Source of the DNA: Deltaproteobacteria bacterium
GTDB taxonomy: Bacteria; Desulfobacterota; Binatia; HRBIN30; JACQVA1
Assembly (NCBI GenBank): GCA_016178705.1
Contig: JACOST010000009.1
Location: forward strand, 186,001 to 250,000
DNA: 64,000 bases
Direction of reading: 5' to 3'
Part shown: piece after piece, positions 36,780-44,667 of the stretch
Numbering within the stretch: position 1 is the first letter of the stretch
Layout of the letters: the number at the start of each line of letters is the position of its first letter
Program-made: the position numbers and the translations under genes
Notes under the pieces: model-generated
The model's database searches: none
What the model was told of the DNA's origin: nothing
What the model saw: only the letters and a program-made list of their open reading frames with translations

Positions 36780-37785
36780 ACGTCGCCACGATCTTGCGCC
36801 AGCGCGCGTCATCGCGCCCGCCGCTGAACGGGAAGTAGAACGCGACACGGCCGAGCAACCCGGCGTACTTGGTCTTCACCTTGTCGGCGATCTCGTCGTA
36901 GGTACCGGTGATCGCGTAGACCTCGAGCATCTCGTCGGTGATCTCGTTCGCCATCCCGGCCCAATCGCCCTTCGCCGCCTTCTCGTTCAACCGAATGCAG
37001 GTCTCGCCCCAACCGTGCGCTTCGAGCACGCCTATGTAGGTGCGGGTCGAGGCATAGAACGAGATCTGTTGCCGCACCGGCGCCTTGGCCGCCTCGATCT
37101 CATCGCGATTGGCGCCGGTGATGACGAACGCGGTACTCGACAGCGCGCAGTCCTTGACGCTGCGCCCCGCTTTGGCCGCGCCCTTCTCCATATTTGGGAT
37201 CACCGTCTCGGTGAGATACTTGATCGAATGAAATGGATGCGCGTGGAAGCCATCGCATACCTCACCCGCCAGCCGACACATGTATTCGTTGACCCCGGCA
37301 ATGTAGATGGGAATCTTCGGCCACTCGATCGGCCCCGGATTGAAGAAGGGCGTCATCAACGTGAAATTGTAGAACTTGCCGACGAAGCTCGGCCGGGTGC
37401 CATTTTGCCAGCAGTCCCAGATCGCGCGGATCATTTGGATCATCTCGCGGAGCTTCGGGCCTGGGTGTTCCCAGCGCACGCCGAAGCGGCGCTCGTTGTG
37501 TCCCTTCACCTGCGTCCCTAGGCCGAGGATGAAACGTCCCTTCGACAGCGCCTGCAGGTCCCACCCGATCTCCGCTAGCACCATCGGACTGCGCGGGAAC
37601 GCGACGGCAATCGAGGTGCCGAGCTTGATCCGCTCGGTGTGTTCCGCCGCCACCACCAATGGGAAGAATGGATCGTGACTGGTTTCGGCCGTCCACAGCG
37701 CGTCGAATCCCATCTGCTCAGCAGCGCGGGCAGCGGCCGGCACATCGCGCAACGAAGCACTCATCAATCCGGTATCGAGTTTCAC
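36769..37785 (-). CDS. LLM-class F420-dependent oxidoreductase
   Basis: A 338-residue luciferase-like TIM-barrel protein: VKLDTGLMSASLRDVPAAARAAEQMGFDALWTAET, HTERIKLGTSIAVAFPRSPMVLAEIGWDLQALSKGRFILGLGTQVKGHNERRFG, VGKFYNFTLMTPFFNP and IPIYIAGVNEYMCRLAGEVCDG. This resembles the F420-type family named for M. smegmatis MSMEG_2256. The start is the GTG at 37785, preceded by GGAGGA at a good distance; the longer ATG start at 37851 has no homology. A complete set of cofGHDE genes 1 kb away makes F420, rather than FMN, the likely cofactor. Substrate unknown. Confidence 0.87.
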   Translation of the reverse strand: MKLDTGLMSASLRDVPAAARAAEQMGFDALWTAETSHDPFFPLVVAAEHTERIKLGTSIAVAFPRSPMVLAEIGWDLQALSKGRFILGLGTQVKGHNERRFGVRWEHPGPKLREMIQMIRAIWDCWQNGTRPSFVGKFYNFTLMTPFFNPGPIEWPKIPIYIAGVNEYMCRLAGEVCDGFHAHPFHSIKYLTETVIPNMEKGAAKAGRSVKDCALSSTAFVITGANRDEIEAAKAPVRQQISFYASTRTYIGVLEAHGWGETCIRLNEKAAKGDWAGMANEITDEMLEVYAITGTYDEIADKVKTKYAGLLGRVAFYFPFSGGRDDARWRKIVATFNG

Positions 37786-37908
37786 AGGTATCCTCCTCCA
37801 AGCGTGACGTCGATGTGCGGCCACCATAACCAAAGGCTCCGGTTCTTCCAAGAAGGGGCGTGGTCAAAATGGGGCGTGCGATGGATGGCAGCGTGGTATA
37901 GTCGCGCC

Positions 37909-38511
37909 ATGCTCGACAGCGCGTTTGGCAAACCCGGCGCGACGATCGACCGCGCACTCAATCACCTCGCCGACGTGTGCGTGCGGTGGACGATTACCCC
38001 GAACGCGCTGACCTACGCCGCGGTCGTGCTCGGAATTGTCGCGGGGGGACTCTTCGCCCTCGACTGGATGTGGACGGCTCTCGGCGTCGTGTTGTTGTCC
38101 GGGGTAGCCGACGCGATCGATGGCCGGGTCGCTCGACGCGGCAGCGGTAGCACGCGCTGGGGTGGCGTGCTCGATCTAACCTTCGACCGCGTAGTAGAAG
38201 CCGCGGTGCTACTCGGCATCGCCCTGCCCCGCCCGGCGTGGCATGCGCCAGCACTCGTGCTAGCGGCGACATGGTACGTCAACCTCTGCGTGTTCCTCGC
38301 CATCGGCGCCGCCAGCGAGGGGGCCAGCGCGAAAGTGATTCACTACGCCCCCGGGTTGTTGGAGCGCGCGGAGCTGCTCGTGCTCGCGCTGGTGGTGGTT
38401 GCGCTCCCCAGTCTCGCGCCAACGGCGGCATACGTTTACGCAGCGCTCGAAGTGGTCACCGCGACTCAGCGGTTCACCTACGGCCGCCGCGCGCTCGGCA
38501 GCCTCCGATGA
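37909..38511 (+). CDS. CDP-alcohol phosphatidyltransferase
   Basis: A 200-residue membrane enzyme with the full active-site motif D-x2-D-G-x2-A-R-x8-G-x3-D-x3-D, seen as DAIDGRVARRGSGSTRWGGVLDLTFDR. About five hydrophobic helices follow (LTYAAVVLGIVAGGLFAL, LVLAATWYVNLCVFLAIG, LLVLALVVVALPSLAP). It transfers a phosphatidyl group, or another CDP-linked alcohol, to an acceptor in the inner membrane. The class (PgsA, PssA or inositol type) is not clear. The ATG at 37909 has a TATAGT box only six bases upstream, so a later start is possible. Confidence 0.88.
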   Translation: MLDSAFGKPGATIDRALNHLADVCVRWTITPNALTYAAVVLGIVAGGLFALDWMWTALGVVLLSGVADAIDGRVARRGSGSTRWGGVLDLTFDRVVEAAVLLGIALPRPAWHAPALVLAATWYVNLCVFLAIGAASEGASAKVIHYAPGLLERAELLVLALVVVALPSLAPTAAYVYAALEVVTATQRFTYGRRALGSLR

Positions 38512-38518
38512 GGCGCGC

Positions 38519-40240
38519 TCACGGCCTCACCGCCAGCCGGTTCAGCAACGGACGCGCGAACTCGGCTTCGCGGCTAGTCGGCGCCAGGCGTATGGTCATT
38601 TCAAGGTGCTCGCGCGCAAGCGCGAGGTCGTTCGTCATGAGACCCAGCGAGCCGAGCGCGTAGTGGGCGGGCGTGAGACGCGGGCTCACCTGTAGCGCGG
38701 CTTCCAAAAACTGTCGCGCGTTGGCCAAGGCATCGCCAGCCCCACGACCATCACCGCGATCGAGCGCACTCTTGCCGCGATTCCAGTACAGCACCCCCAA
38801 ATTGTAGAGCGGATCTGGATAGTCAGCCTTGGCCGCCACCGCTTGGCGCAAGAGTGGCTCAGCATCCTCGTTACGACCGGTGTGCATGTAGAGCGAGCCG
38901 AGATTGTTTAGGATGAGCGGCACACCTGTCGCATCGGCGCGCGCCAGTGCCTCGCGGTAGGCGCGTTCTGCGACCGCGGGCTGGCCGGCCGCGTCCGACG
39001 CCTTCGCCAATTCAAAGCGCGGGAGCCACAGATCTGGATCACGCGCGGCGGTGGCACTCCACAGCGACAGGTCATTGTGCCAGGTCTGGTTGCGGCGAAC
39101 CGTGCCGGCCGCTCCAACAACCACCACCAACGCTGTGGCTACGGTCACGATCAGCGTCCGGCGTGCGCCGGCCGCAGACCATCGCGTCGCCCAGTGCGCG
39201 ACCAGCAAACAGAAACCGATCGAGGGGAGGTAGAGATAGCGCTCAGCAAACGGCGCCGCGGGGACCCGCCAGACGATCGGCAAAAGCGCAGGCACCAGTG
39301 TCAGGCCGACCCATGCGAGGAGAAACCGTGCGGCCGGGTCCGGCCTGCCACGTACCAAGTACCAGATGACACCAACTACCACCGCGAGCGAGAGCGTCGT
39401 GTACAGCCACAGCGGCTGTGCCGAGGTAATCAGCAAGTTGAGATTGTAGGGCATGACCAGTTTGGTCATGTAGAGCCCAACGAACGCCAGCAGCCACGCG
39501 ACCTCTGGCATGTGGGCCGGCTCGCGCGGCGTCACCGCTCCCGCGTCGACCCGCAGCGCGGCATAGACGACCACGGCAAGGCCAACGGTGATCCAGTCCT
39601 GCCATCGCTGACGTGCCGGAACGCGACTCATCACGACGCCTGCGATCGGCAACAGCACCGCGGCACACACTGCCGTTTCCTTGCTCAACAGCGCGCCGAG
39701 TACGAGCACCGCCGCAATCACTAGGCGCCGGGCCCGGTTCATCCGCAGCACCATCAACGCGGGGAGAAGGCACAGCGCCGCCAGCACATCGGAGCGACCG
39801 GCGATCCAAGCCACTGATTCGGTGTGAATCGGGTGAACGGCGAAGAGGGCCGAACCCATCACCGCCGCCCGCACGCCGATGCCCAGCCTCACGCCAAGCA
39901 CGAACACCAGCCACGCGACCAACGCATGCGCTACCAGCGGCGTGGCGTGGAACGCCCACGCCGCACCGCCACCAAACCAATTGTCGAAAAGATAGGTCAC
40001 GAACACCAACGGTCGGTAGTACGTGCTTGCAAACTCGAGATCGACTGGCGGAACCACCAACGCGCGCCAGCTTGTAAACGCCGACAATTGGCGCTCGACG
40101 ATCACCGGATCGTCCCAGACGAAACCGTTACGCAATGTGTTGGCGTAACACGCGACACCGAGCAATACGGGAAGAGCGCTCGCCGCCAGCATACGCGGCC
40201 GCGAGGTGGTCGACTCCACAGTGGGCGCCGTGTGAGCCAC
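38519..40240 (-). CDS. GT-C-like membrane protein with C-terminal TPR repeats
   Basis: A 573-residue protein with about ten membrane helices in residues 15-385, beginning CYANTLRNGFVWDDPVIVERQ, which matches the loop of TMTC/PMT-like GT-C transferases (acidic DDP after a first helix), then STYYRPLVFVTYL and AVHPIHTESVAWIAGRSDVLA. Residues 400-570 contain four or five tetratricopeptide repeats (ERAYREALARADATGVPLILNNLG, AVAAKADYPDPLYNLGVLYWNRG). Such proteins are thought to glycosylate exported proteins or act in cell-envelope assembly; direct evidence is lacking here. It ends 5 bp after... the fused ETF gene stop region begins downstream (40246 upstream neighbour), so both may be cotranscribed. 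Confidence 0.8.
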   Translation of the reverse strand: MAHTAPTVESTTSRPRMLAASALPVLLGVACYANTLRNGFVWDDPVIVERQLSAFTSWRALVVPPVDLEFASTYYRPLVFVTYLFDNWFGGGAAWAFHATPLVAHALVAWLVFVLGVRLGIGVRAAVMGSALFAVHPIHTESVAWIAGRSDVLAALCLLPALMVLRMNRARRLVIAAVLVLGALLSKETAVCAAVLLPIAGVVMSRVPARQRWQDWITVGLAVVVYAALRVDAGAVTPREPAHMPEVAWLLAFVGLYMTKLVMPYNLNLLITSAQPLWLYTTLSLAVVVGVIWYLVRGRPDPAARFLLAWVGLTLVPALLPIVWRVPAAPFAERYLYLPSIGFCLLVAHWATRWSAAGARRTLIVTVATALVVVVGAAGTVRRNQTWHNDLSLWSATAARDPDLWLPRFELAKASDAAGQPAVAERAYREALARADATGVPLILNNLGSLYMHTGRNEDAEPLLRQAVAAKADYPDPLYNLGVLYWNRGKSALDRGDGRGAGDALANARQFLEAALQVSPRLTPAHYALGSLGLMTNDLALAREHLEMTIRLAPTSREAEFARPLLNRLAVRP

Positions 40241-40245
40241 CGCCG

Positions 40246-42072
40246 CTAGTTGCGGGCTCGCTGCAGGCGGTCAGTCAGCAGCGGCACAACCTCAGCGTAG
40301 TCGCCGACGATGCCGTAGTCGGCGGCTTTGAACACCGGCGCCTTGGCGTTCTTGTTGATCGCGACGATCACGCCGGCGCGACGGACGCCCACCATGTGCT
40401 CCATCGCGCCACGGATGCCGATGGCCACGTAGAGCTGCGGCGCGATCGCTCGCCCCGTCAGCCCGACTTGATACTGGCGCGGCAACCAGCTCGCGTCCGA
40501 CACATCGCGGGTGCTGCACATTGCCGCGTTCAACACTTTAGCCAGCGGCTCGAGCGCCGCGAGATTGGCTGCACTCCCCAAGCCCATGCCAACGCCGATC
40601 ACGACCGGCGCATGATCGAGCGCGGCTGCACTCTCCGCCGTCCGACGCTGCGCGACGACATTGACGCGCGCGACCTGGTTCGGAACCGGCAGGCGCTCGA
40701 CCACGGCGCGCCGCGACGTGTCGGGCGTGGCCGCGTCGAGTAAACCCGGCCGCACGGTTGCCATCTCCGGTCGTGTCTTGGAGAGGATCGGCGCAACCAC
40801 ACTGCCACCGAACGCCGGCTTGTACTGCAGCAGCCGGCCTTCGCCGTCGAGATCGAGATCGATGCAATCGCCCGTCAGGCCCAGGCCGAGGCGGGCCGCC
40901 ACCCGCGGCGCCAGATCGCGACCCATCACCGTCGCCGGCAGCAACACCACTCCCGGCTGGCGGGTGCGGATAGCGTCGGCGACAATCGCCGCCCACAGTT
41001 CAGTGTCGTAGTGCGGCAGACGCGCATGATCCGCCACCAACACATGCTGAGCGCCATAGTGCGCGCACTCCGTTGCGTGGCGCTCGGCGCCAGCGCCGAT
41101 GATGAACGCGGTCACCGACGCGTCCATCCGTTGCGCGAGTTCCGCTGCCTTGCCGAGCAATTCGTATGTCACCGGCCGCACACGCTCGTGCAGCACCTCG
41201 CCAAGCACCCAAATGTCCTTGGCTCCGGCACGCGGGACCGTCCCGGCAGCAGGCGTGCGAGGGGCAGCCGTTGCCTGCCACTCGCCGAAGAGGCCGTGCT
41301 TCAACAGCGCACTGACAAGTTGATCAACGACCTGCTCCAGGGTGTCACCCGTGAGCACCTGACCGCGCCGCTTGGTTTCGATCGTTTCCAGCCCTGCGAC
41401 CCACGTCGGCGAACCACTCGTCCCCAATTGCTCGGTCGCGAGCGGCAACTCGGCTGCGGTCACTGTCACGATCGGCTTCTGTTTGGCTTGTTCGCGGTCA
41501 GTCTTGGACGGGAAGCGTTCAGGCGCCAAGTCCTCGGCGGCAGTCACCAGCGCTGGCCACCCAACTTCGACGGTTTCGAACCCGTTGTCGGTTTCTCGCT
41601 CCGACGTAATGCGTCGAGTAGCCACATTGACCTCGATCGTGTGCGCGCCGGTGATCTGCGCGACATCGAGCAACTCGGCGACTTCGGGTCCGACCTGACC
41701 GGTTTCCGCATCGACGCTGTGGCGACCGCACAGAATGAGATCGAACGGTTCGCGACGGATCGCGGCCGCTAACACCCGCGCGGTGGCGAGCGTATCCGAC
41801 CCCGCGAACGCGCGATCGCACAGATGGACGGCACGATCCGCGCCCAGCGCCAGACACTCCGCTAACGCTTCCCGGGCTTGTGGCGGTCCCATCGTGAGCA
41901 CGACCACTTCGCCTCCGTGTGCACGCACCAGGTCCACGGCCTTAATCAGTGCCCGCACGTCGAACGAGCTGACTTCGGTCGGTACACCCTCGCGCTTCAA
42001 CGTCTTCGAGGTTGCATCGAACTGCATCGCCGAGACGACGGGCACCTGCTTTATGCACACCACAATACGCAC
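40246..42072 (-). CDS. Fused electron transfer flavoprotein (EtfB-EtfA)
   Basis: A 608-residue single-chain ETF. Residues 1-250 are the beta subunit (RIVVCIKQVPVV, VLTMGPPQAREAL, GRHSVDAETGQVGPEVAELL, RFPSKTDREQAKQKPI). After a linker rich in Ala/Pro, residues 280-608 are the alpha subunit (DIWVLGEVLHERVRPVTYELLGKAAELAQ, YKPAFGGSVVAPI) ending with the FAD site (GIRGAMEHMVGVRRAGVIVAINKNAKAPVFKAADYGIVGDYAEVVPLL). It shuttles electrons from acyl-CoA or similar dehydrogenases. The GTG at 42072, with GGAGG eight bases upstream, is the likely start rather than the longer frame to 42135. The transposon inserted 76 bp upstream of it. Confidence 0.92.
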   Translation of the reverse strand: MRIVVCIKQVPVVSAMQFDATSKTLKREGVPTEVSSFDVRALIKAVDLVRAHGGEVVVLTMGPPQAREALAECLALGADRAVHLCDRAFAGSDTLATARVLAAAIRREPFDLILCGRHSVDAETGQVGPEVAELLDVAQITGAHTIEVNVATRRITSERETDNGFETVEVGWPALVTAAEDLAPERFPSKTDREQAKQKPIVTVTAAELPLATEQLGTSGSPTWVAGLETIETKRRGQVLTGDTLEQVVDQLVSALLKHGLFGEWQATAAPRTPAAGTVPRAGAKDIWVLGEVLHERVRPVTYELLGKAAELAQRMDASVTAFIIGAGAERHATECAHYGAQHVLVADHARLPHYDTELWAAIVADAIRTRQPGVVLLPATVMGRDLAPRVAARLGLGLTGDCIDLDLDGEGRLLQYKPAFGGSVVAPILSKTRPEMATVRPGLLDAATPDTSRRAVVERLPVPNQVARVNVVAQRRTAESAAALDHAPVVIGVGMGLGSAANLAALEPLAKVLNAAMCSTRDVSDASWLPRQYQVGLTGRAIAPQLYVAIGIRGAMEHMVGVRRAGVIVAINKNAKAPVFKAADYGIVGDYAEVVPLLTDRLQRARN

Positions 42073-42140
42073 GCCGCTTGCCTCCGCTCTTCTGAATTGT
42101 ACGCACCGTGTGACAGCAATCGGGAGCGAGTGCAAACCTG

Positions 42141-42148
42141 CATCCGAG
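42141..42148. repeat. Target-site duplication, left copy
   Basis: CATCCGAG directly before the left inverted repeat; the identical 8 bases follow the right inverted repeat at 45758-45765. An 8- to 9-bp duplication is what IS1-family transposases generate. Confidence 0.93.
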
Positions 42149-42167
42149 GGTAGTGTCCTAATTTGAA
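42149..42167 (+). repeat. Left terminal inverted repeat
   Basis: GGTAGTGTCCTAATTTGAA, 19 of 19 identical to the reverse complement of 45739-45757. The stop codon (TAG) of the adjacent 145-residue gene lies within it at 42158-42160. Confidence 0.95.
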
Positions 42168-42595
42168 GCTTTGGGAGGAGTGCTCTTAGCCTTCGGAGTG
42201 CTCATAGCGATGGCGTGTTGGAATTTCTGCGGAGTAAACTCTGAATCAATCGCTCCACGCCGCACGCGCTCTAGAACGTGGTCAGTAAGCGGCTGGCATT
42301 GAACCACGAAGCCGCCCTCCAGCATGGCGTCCCGCACTACCACTGAGAGTTGTCGGCCCTCTTCATAGGAAACAGCCATCGGCTGATGGCCGATGCTTGG
42401 GTGATCATGCGATTGAAGCACGCACGTCAGGTCATCCCATCCGTTGTGCCGCAAGCGCCTGAGGGGAAAGATCACCACGTCGCCCGTGGCGGAGGGGCCA
42501 TCGGCGACAATCCACAGTCTTTCCGGACTAGTCGGATTACGATTGAGAAACGTGTGGCCGGCTGCGCAGGTCCAGGAAGTAGGTGTCTTCGGCAT
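42158..42595 (-). CDS. Putative toxin partner of the Panacea-domain protein
   Basis: A 145-residue soluble protein. Core features are GHTFLNRNPTSPERLWIVADGP, GDVVIFPLRRL, DDLTCVLQSHDHPSIGHQPMAVSYEEGRQL, and PLTDHVLERVRRGAIDSEFTPQKFQHAI. The pattern LWIV-x-GDVVI-x-C-x-DHP-x-H-x-Y recalls small uncharacterised proteins that I have seen next to regulatory or antitoxin genes, but I know no demonstrated activity. It starts 59 bp inside the Panacea gene, on the same strand, so expression is coupled to it. Panacea proteins are known antitoxins with highly variable partners, which makes this the candidate toxin. Its stop codon lies within the transposon end. Confidence 0.6.
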   Translation of the reverse strand: MPKTPTSWTCAAGHTFLNRNPTSPERLWIVADGPSATGDVVIFPLRRLRHNGWDDLTCVLQSHDHPSIGHQPMAVSYEEGRQLSVVVRDAMLEGGFVVQCQPLTDHVLERVRRGAIDSEFTPQKFQHAIAMSTPKAKSTPPKASN

Positions 42596-43097
42596 CGTGA
42601 GTTAGCTGCCTGATTTCTTCCTGTGACTTGCCTTCGTGGTGCAGGATAGTTTGCGGATCAATCGGATCAGAAGAGCCATCTGGATCAACCCACTCTGGAA
42701 GATCGTGAGTGAGGTCCCGAAGCGCCCATTTGTCCAAGGGTCCATACTTGCTGTCGACTTCATCGAGGATTCTCAACTCATACTTGGACAGTTCATCTGT
42801 TTCGAGTTCCCGCGCAAGCGCCACCTCATAACTCGTGGAGGTAGTGATATACTCAGACCAAGGCGAAGGGGTTCGCGACCCCCAATTGATGAGGTCCAGG
42901 ACGGTGGAGAGAACAGGGCCATGTGGCATCGATACCATGTGATCGCCCGTTATCATCCGACCGCGCTCCACGAGAACCCGACGATCCGCCAGATATAGAA
43001 GCTTGATCAGCTTCATGTAATTGAGACGCCCGCCACGCAGCTTTATCAGGTATGCAGCGGCTTGCGCGGCCTTCCGCTCGTTGAACCGGAACCTCAT
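42537..43097 (-). CDS. Panacea-domain (SocA-like, DUF4065) protein, putative antitoxin
   Basis: A 186-residue protein with the Panacea domain in residues 8-130: KAAQAAAYLIKLRGGRLNYMKLIKLLYLADRRVLVERGRMITGDHMVSMPHGPVLSTVLDLI, followed by an alpha-helical half with ELSKYELRILDEVDSKYGPLDKWALRDLTHDLPEW. The pattern LNYMKLIKLLYLADR and HGPV near the centre is diagnostic. Panacea is the promiscuous antitoxin domain that neutralises unrelated toxins. It overlaps the next gene by 59 bp. The mobile setting fits a maintenance or defence module. SocA of Caulobacter instead acts as a proteolytic adaptor, so that role is an alternative. Confidence 0.85.
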   Translation of the reverse strand: MRFRFNERKAAQAAAYLIKLRGGRLNYMKLIKLLYLADRRVLVERGRMITGDHMVSMPHGPVLSTVLDLINWGSRTPSPWSEYITTSTSYEVALARELETDELSKYELRILDEVDSKYGPLDKWALRDLTHDLPEWVDPDGSSDPIDPQTILHHEGKSQEEIRQLTHDAEDTYFLDLRSRPHVSQS

Positions 43098-43148
43098 TCC
43101 TAAGAGCGTAGCAGTTCATCCCCGCCGAGTCACTAGGAATGACACTCA

Positions 43149-43445
43149 TCACTGTCGCCTCTTGCGTGCATCGGTGACGATCGCTGCGCGTACTGCATCG
43201 ATGGCTGAGTTGATAGGAGCCACACCTAGCACCGCCACATGGTGCAGCGTGTCGTCATCGCCGCGATAGCTCCAAGCATAGGCGCGCTGCGCATTCGGGT
43301 GCCCACGGATCGCGAACACTTCCACGTCGCCTTGCCATACAGGCTCACCGTTGACCGTCTCATTCACGGGTACGGACTCAACGTGCTGGCTATCGAGTCC
43401 ATGCAGATCGCGGATTGTCTTCCGTAGGCGCGCAACATCGTTCAT
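43149..43445 (-). CDS. Small transposon gene coupled to the transposase
   Basis: A 98-residue protein beginning MNDVARLRKTIRDLHGLDSQHVESVPV. A conserved-looking core follows: WQGDVEVFAIRGHPNAQRAYAWSYRGDDDTLHHVAVLGVAPINSAIDAVRAAIV. I recall similar unnamed proteins with an AKRAYAWS-type core next to transposases but know no function. Its ATG shares the ATGA overlap with the transposase stop, so the two are translationally coupled. It ends 51 bp before the Panacea start. It may be a transposition accessory or regulatory protein. Confidence 0.7.
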   Translation of the reverse strand: MNDVARLRKTIRDLHGLDSQHVESVPVNETVNGEPVWQGDVEVFAIRGHPNAQRAYAWSYRGDDDTLHHVAVLGVAPINSAIDAVRAAIVTDARKRRQ

Positions 43446-44266
43446 GCTGCCATATCCACCAGGTCGCCGATGCTGAGGGCACTCGGCAGCACGCCAGCCT
43501 CCATCGCGGGAGTGCAACGAATCGTGCGGTGCTCTCGGACGAAGTTGTAAAATGCGAAGTACAGGTCCATCGATGCCTTGAAGTTCTCCAGCTTCTTGCT
43601 GAAACCGAGACTCAAGCGCGTGAGTCGTCGGCAGTGAGTCCGGATACTCAGGTTGCTGCGCTCGACCAGCGAAGTCGAAACAAGGTCCATGTTCGGATAC
43701 CCGATCAAGTCGTCTTTCTCGCTGCTCACTACACGCGGCGGACTGTAGCGGCCACGACCGGCCGGCGTCTCTGCGTATTCCTTTACCACGGTCGCGTAGT
43801 CAACGTCGCGACCAAACGCTTGTTCGATGGCGTGCACGTAGGCCGGAAAACCGTCGCTCGAAATCTGCACGCGGTTGCGCAGCCGCGACGCCAGATCGTC
43901 AACGAACTCCATCGTGGTGTGATAGGTGCGCTTGCCGACCTTGTAGCTCGGAATCAGCTTGCTCACCGGATCGAGTGCAACGAAGGTGTACTGATCGCCA
44001 ACACGCGACCAGTCGTCGCCCTCTTCGACGTTCTTGTTCTTCTTGGCGACGAACGCCCAGATTTCGTCGACCTCGATTCGGCGGCAATCCAGATCGCGGA
44101 GCGCCCAATCGCTGAACTCGGCACACTTGGTGCCCACGCGCACCATCAGCCGGAGAATCGTATCGCGATGCACGCCGGTGATGCGCTCCGCGCTACGCAC
44201 GCTAGAGCCCTCCAGCAACATCGAAATCACCGCTACCTGTTTGTCCTTCTTGAGTACGTTCGCCAT
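43442..44266 (-). CDS. IS1-family DDE transposase
   Basis: A 274-residue transposase. The N-terminal helix-turn-helix region (AVISMLLEGSSVRSAERITGVHRDTILRLMVRVG) precedes the IS1-type catalytic core: first Asp in CRRIEVDEIWAFV, second in QISSDGFPAYVHAIEQAFG, and Glu in SLVERSNLSIRTHCRRLTRLSLGFSKKLENF, then FAFYNFVREHRTIRCTPAMEAG. It is a single uninterrupted frame, unlike classical IS1, which needs a frameshift. It appears intact. The ATG at 44266 follows GGGAG inside an imperfect palindrome (44270-44284) that could hide the ribosome binding site. Confidence 0.92.
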   Translation of the reverse strand: MANVLKKDKQVAVISMLLEGSSVRSAERITGVHRDTILRLMVRVGTKCAEFSDWALRDLDCRRIEVDEIWAFVAKKNKNVEEGDDWSRVGDQYTFVALDPVSKLIPSYKVGKRTYHTTMEFVDDLASRLRNRVQISSDGFPAYVHAIEQAFGRDVDYATVVKEYAETPAGRGRYSPPRVVSSEKDDLIGYPNMDLVSTSLVERSNLSIRTHCRRLTRLSLGFSKKLENFKASMDLYFAFYNFVREHRTIRCTPAMEAGVLPSALSIGDLVDMAA

Positions 44267-44269
44267 ATG

Positions 44270-44284
44270 ATTCTCCCGGAGAAT
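44270..44284 (-). promoter_or_regulatory. Palindrome over the transposase ribosome binding site
   Basis: ATTCTCC-C-GGAGAAT, two 7-base arms around one central base, lies 4-18 bp before the transposase ATG and includes its GGGAG. It could form a hairpin that limits translation or bind a dimeric repressor. No experiment-like evidence is available from sequence alone. Confidence 0.4.
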
Positions 44285-44306
44285 TTGCTAAAGGAGACGG
44301 AGGGCG

Positions 44307-44439
44307 GGGGTTTCGGTCCCCACTCGCGCTGCCACGCGAGCCCTAGGGTTGTAACGCCCGTTATCAGCGCCAGCTTGCGGCACCCTCCGAAGGGTAGGAC
44401 CCCGGCCAGGCTCGGATTTGGAGTTCGAGACCTGGCCGG
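44307..44439. other. Structured noncoding region inside the transposon (four stem-loops)
   Basis: Within the 401-bp gap between the divergent transposase and passenger genes, four stem-loops follow in 133 bp: GGGG/CCCC at 44307-44321, CTCGCG/CGCGAG at 44323-44340, ACCCT/AGGGT at 44382-44395, and a large one at 44402-44439 (CCGGCCAGG/CCTGGCCGG extended by CTCG/CGAG with one bulged A). A CCCTAGGG palindrome sits at 44341-44348. On the minus strand this is the 5' leader of the transposase message. It could regulate the transposase or be a small RNA; no known RNA family was recognised. Confidence 0.5.
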
Positions 44440-44617
44440 CACCCAACGCCACCACAACAACCATTGATGCGCGAGCTTTGGAGTTTCGCGACGAATTGCC
44501 TGTGTCGTTGAACATGATCGAAGTCTACCAGTTTGCCGCGCCAGGTCAAGAGCCAAAAGCGTATTTGGCGATTTTTTAGCTCGACACAATTGGCGCGCCG
44601 GCATGCGACAAAATGTG

Positions 44618-44646
44618 TTGACGTGAGCCATCGTATTCACTACACT
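44618..44646 (+). promoter_or_regulatory. Sigma-70-type promoter of the right-hand passenger genes
   Basis: TTGACG at 44618-44623 and TACACT at 44641-44646 are exactly 17 bp apart. Transcription would start near 44653, leaving a short leader with GAGGAGGAG before the ATG at 44668. Confidence 0.75.
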
Positions 44647-44667
44647 GCTTTCGAGGAGGAGACGCCA

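Noticed and set aside
44401-44440. tRNA-like TTCGA arm within the transposon leader
   Set aside because: There is no acceptor stem or anticodon arm at the right distances, and the TTCGA falls inside a longer hairpin.
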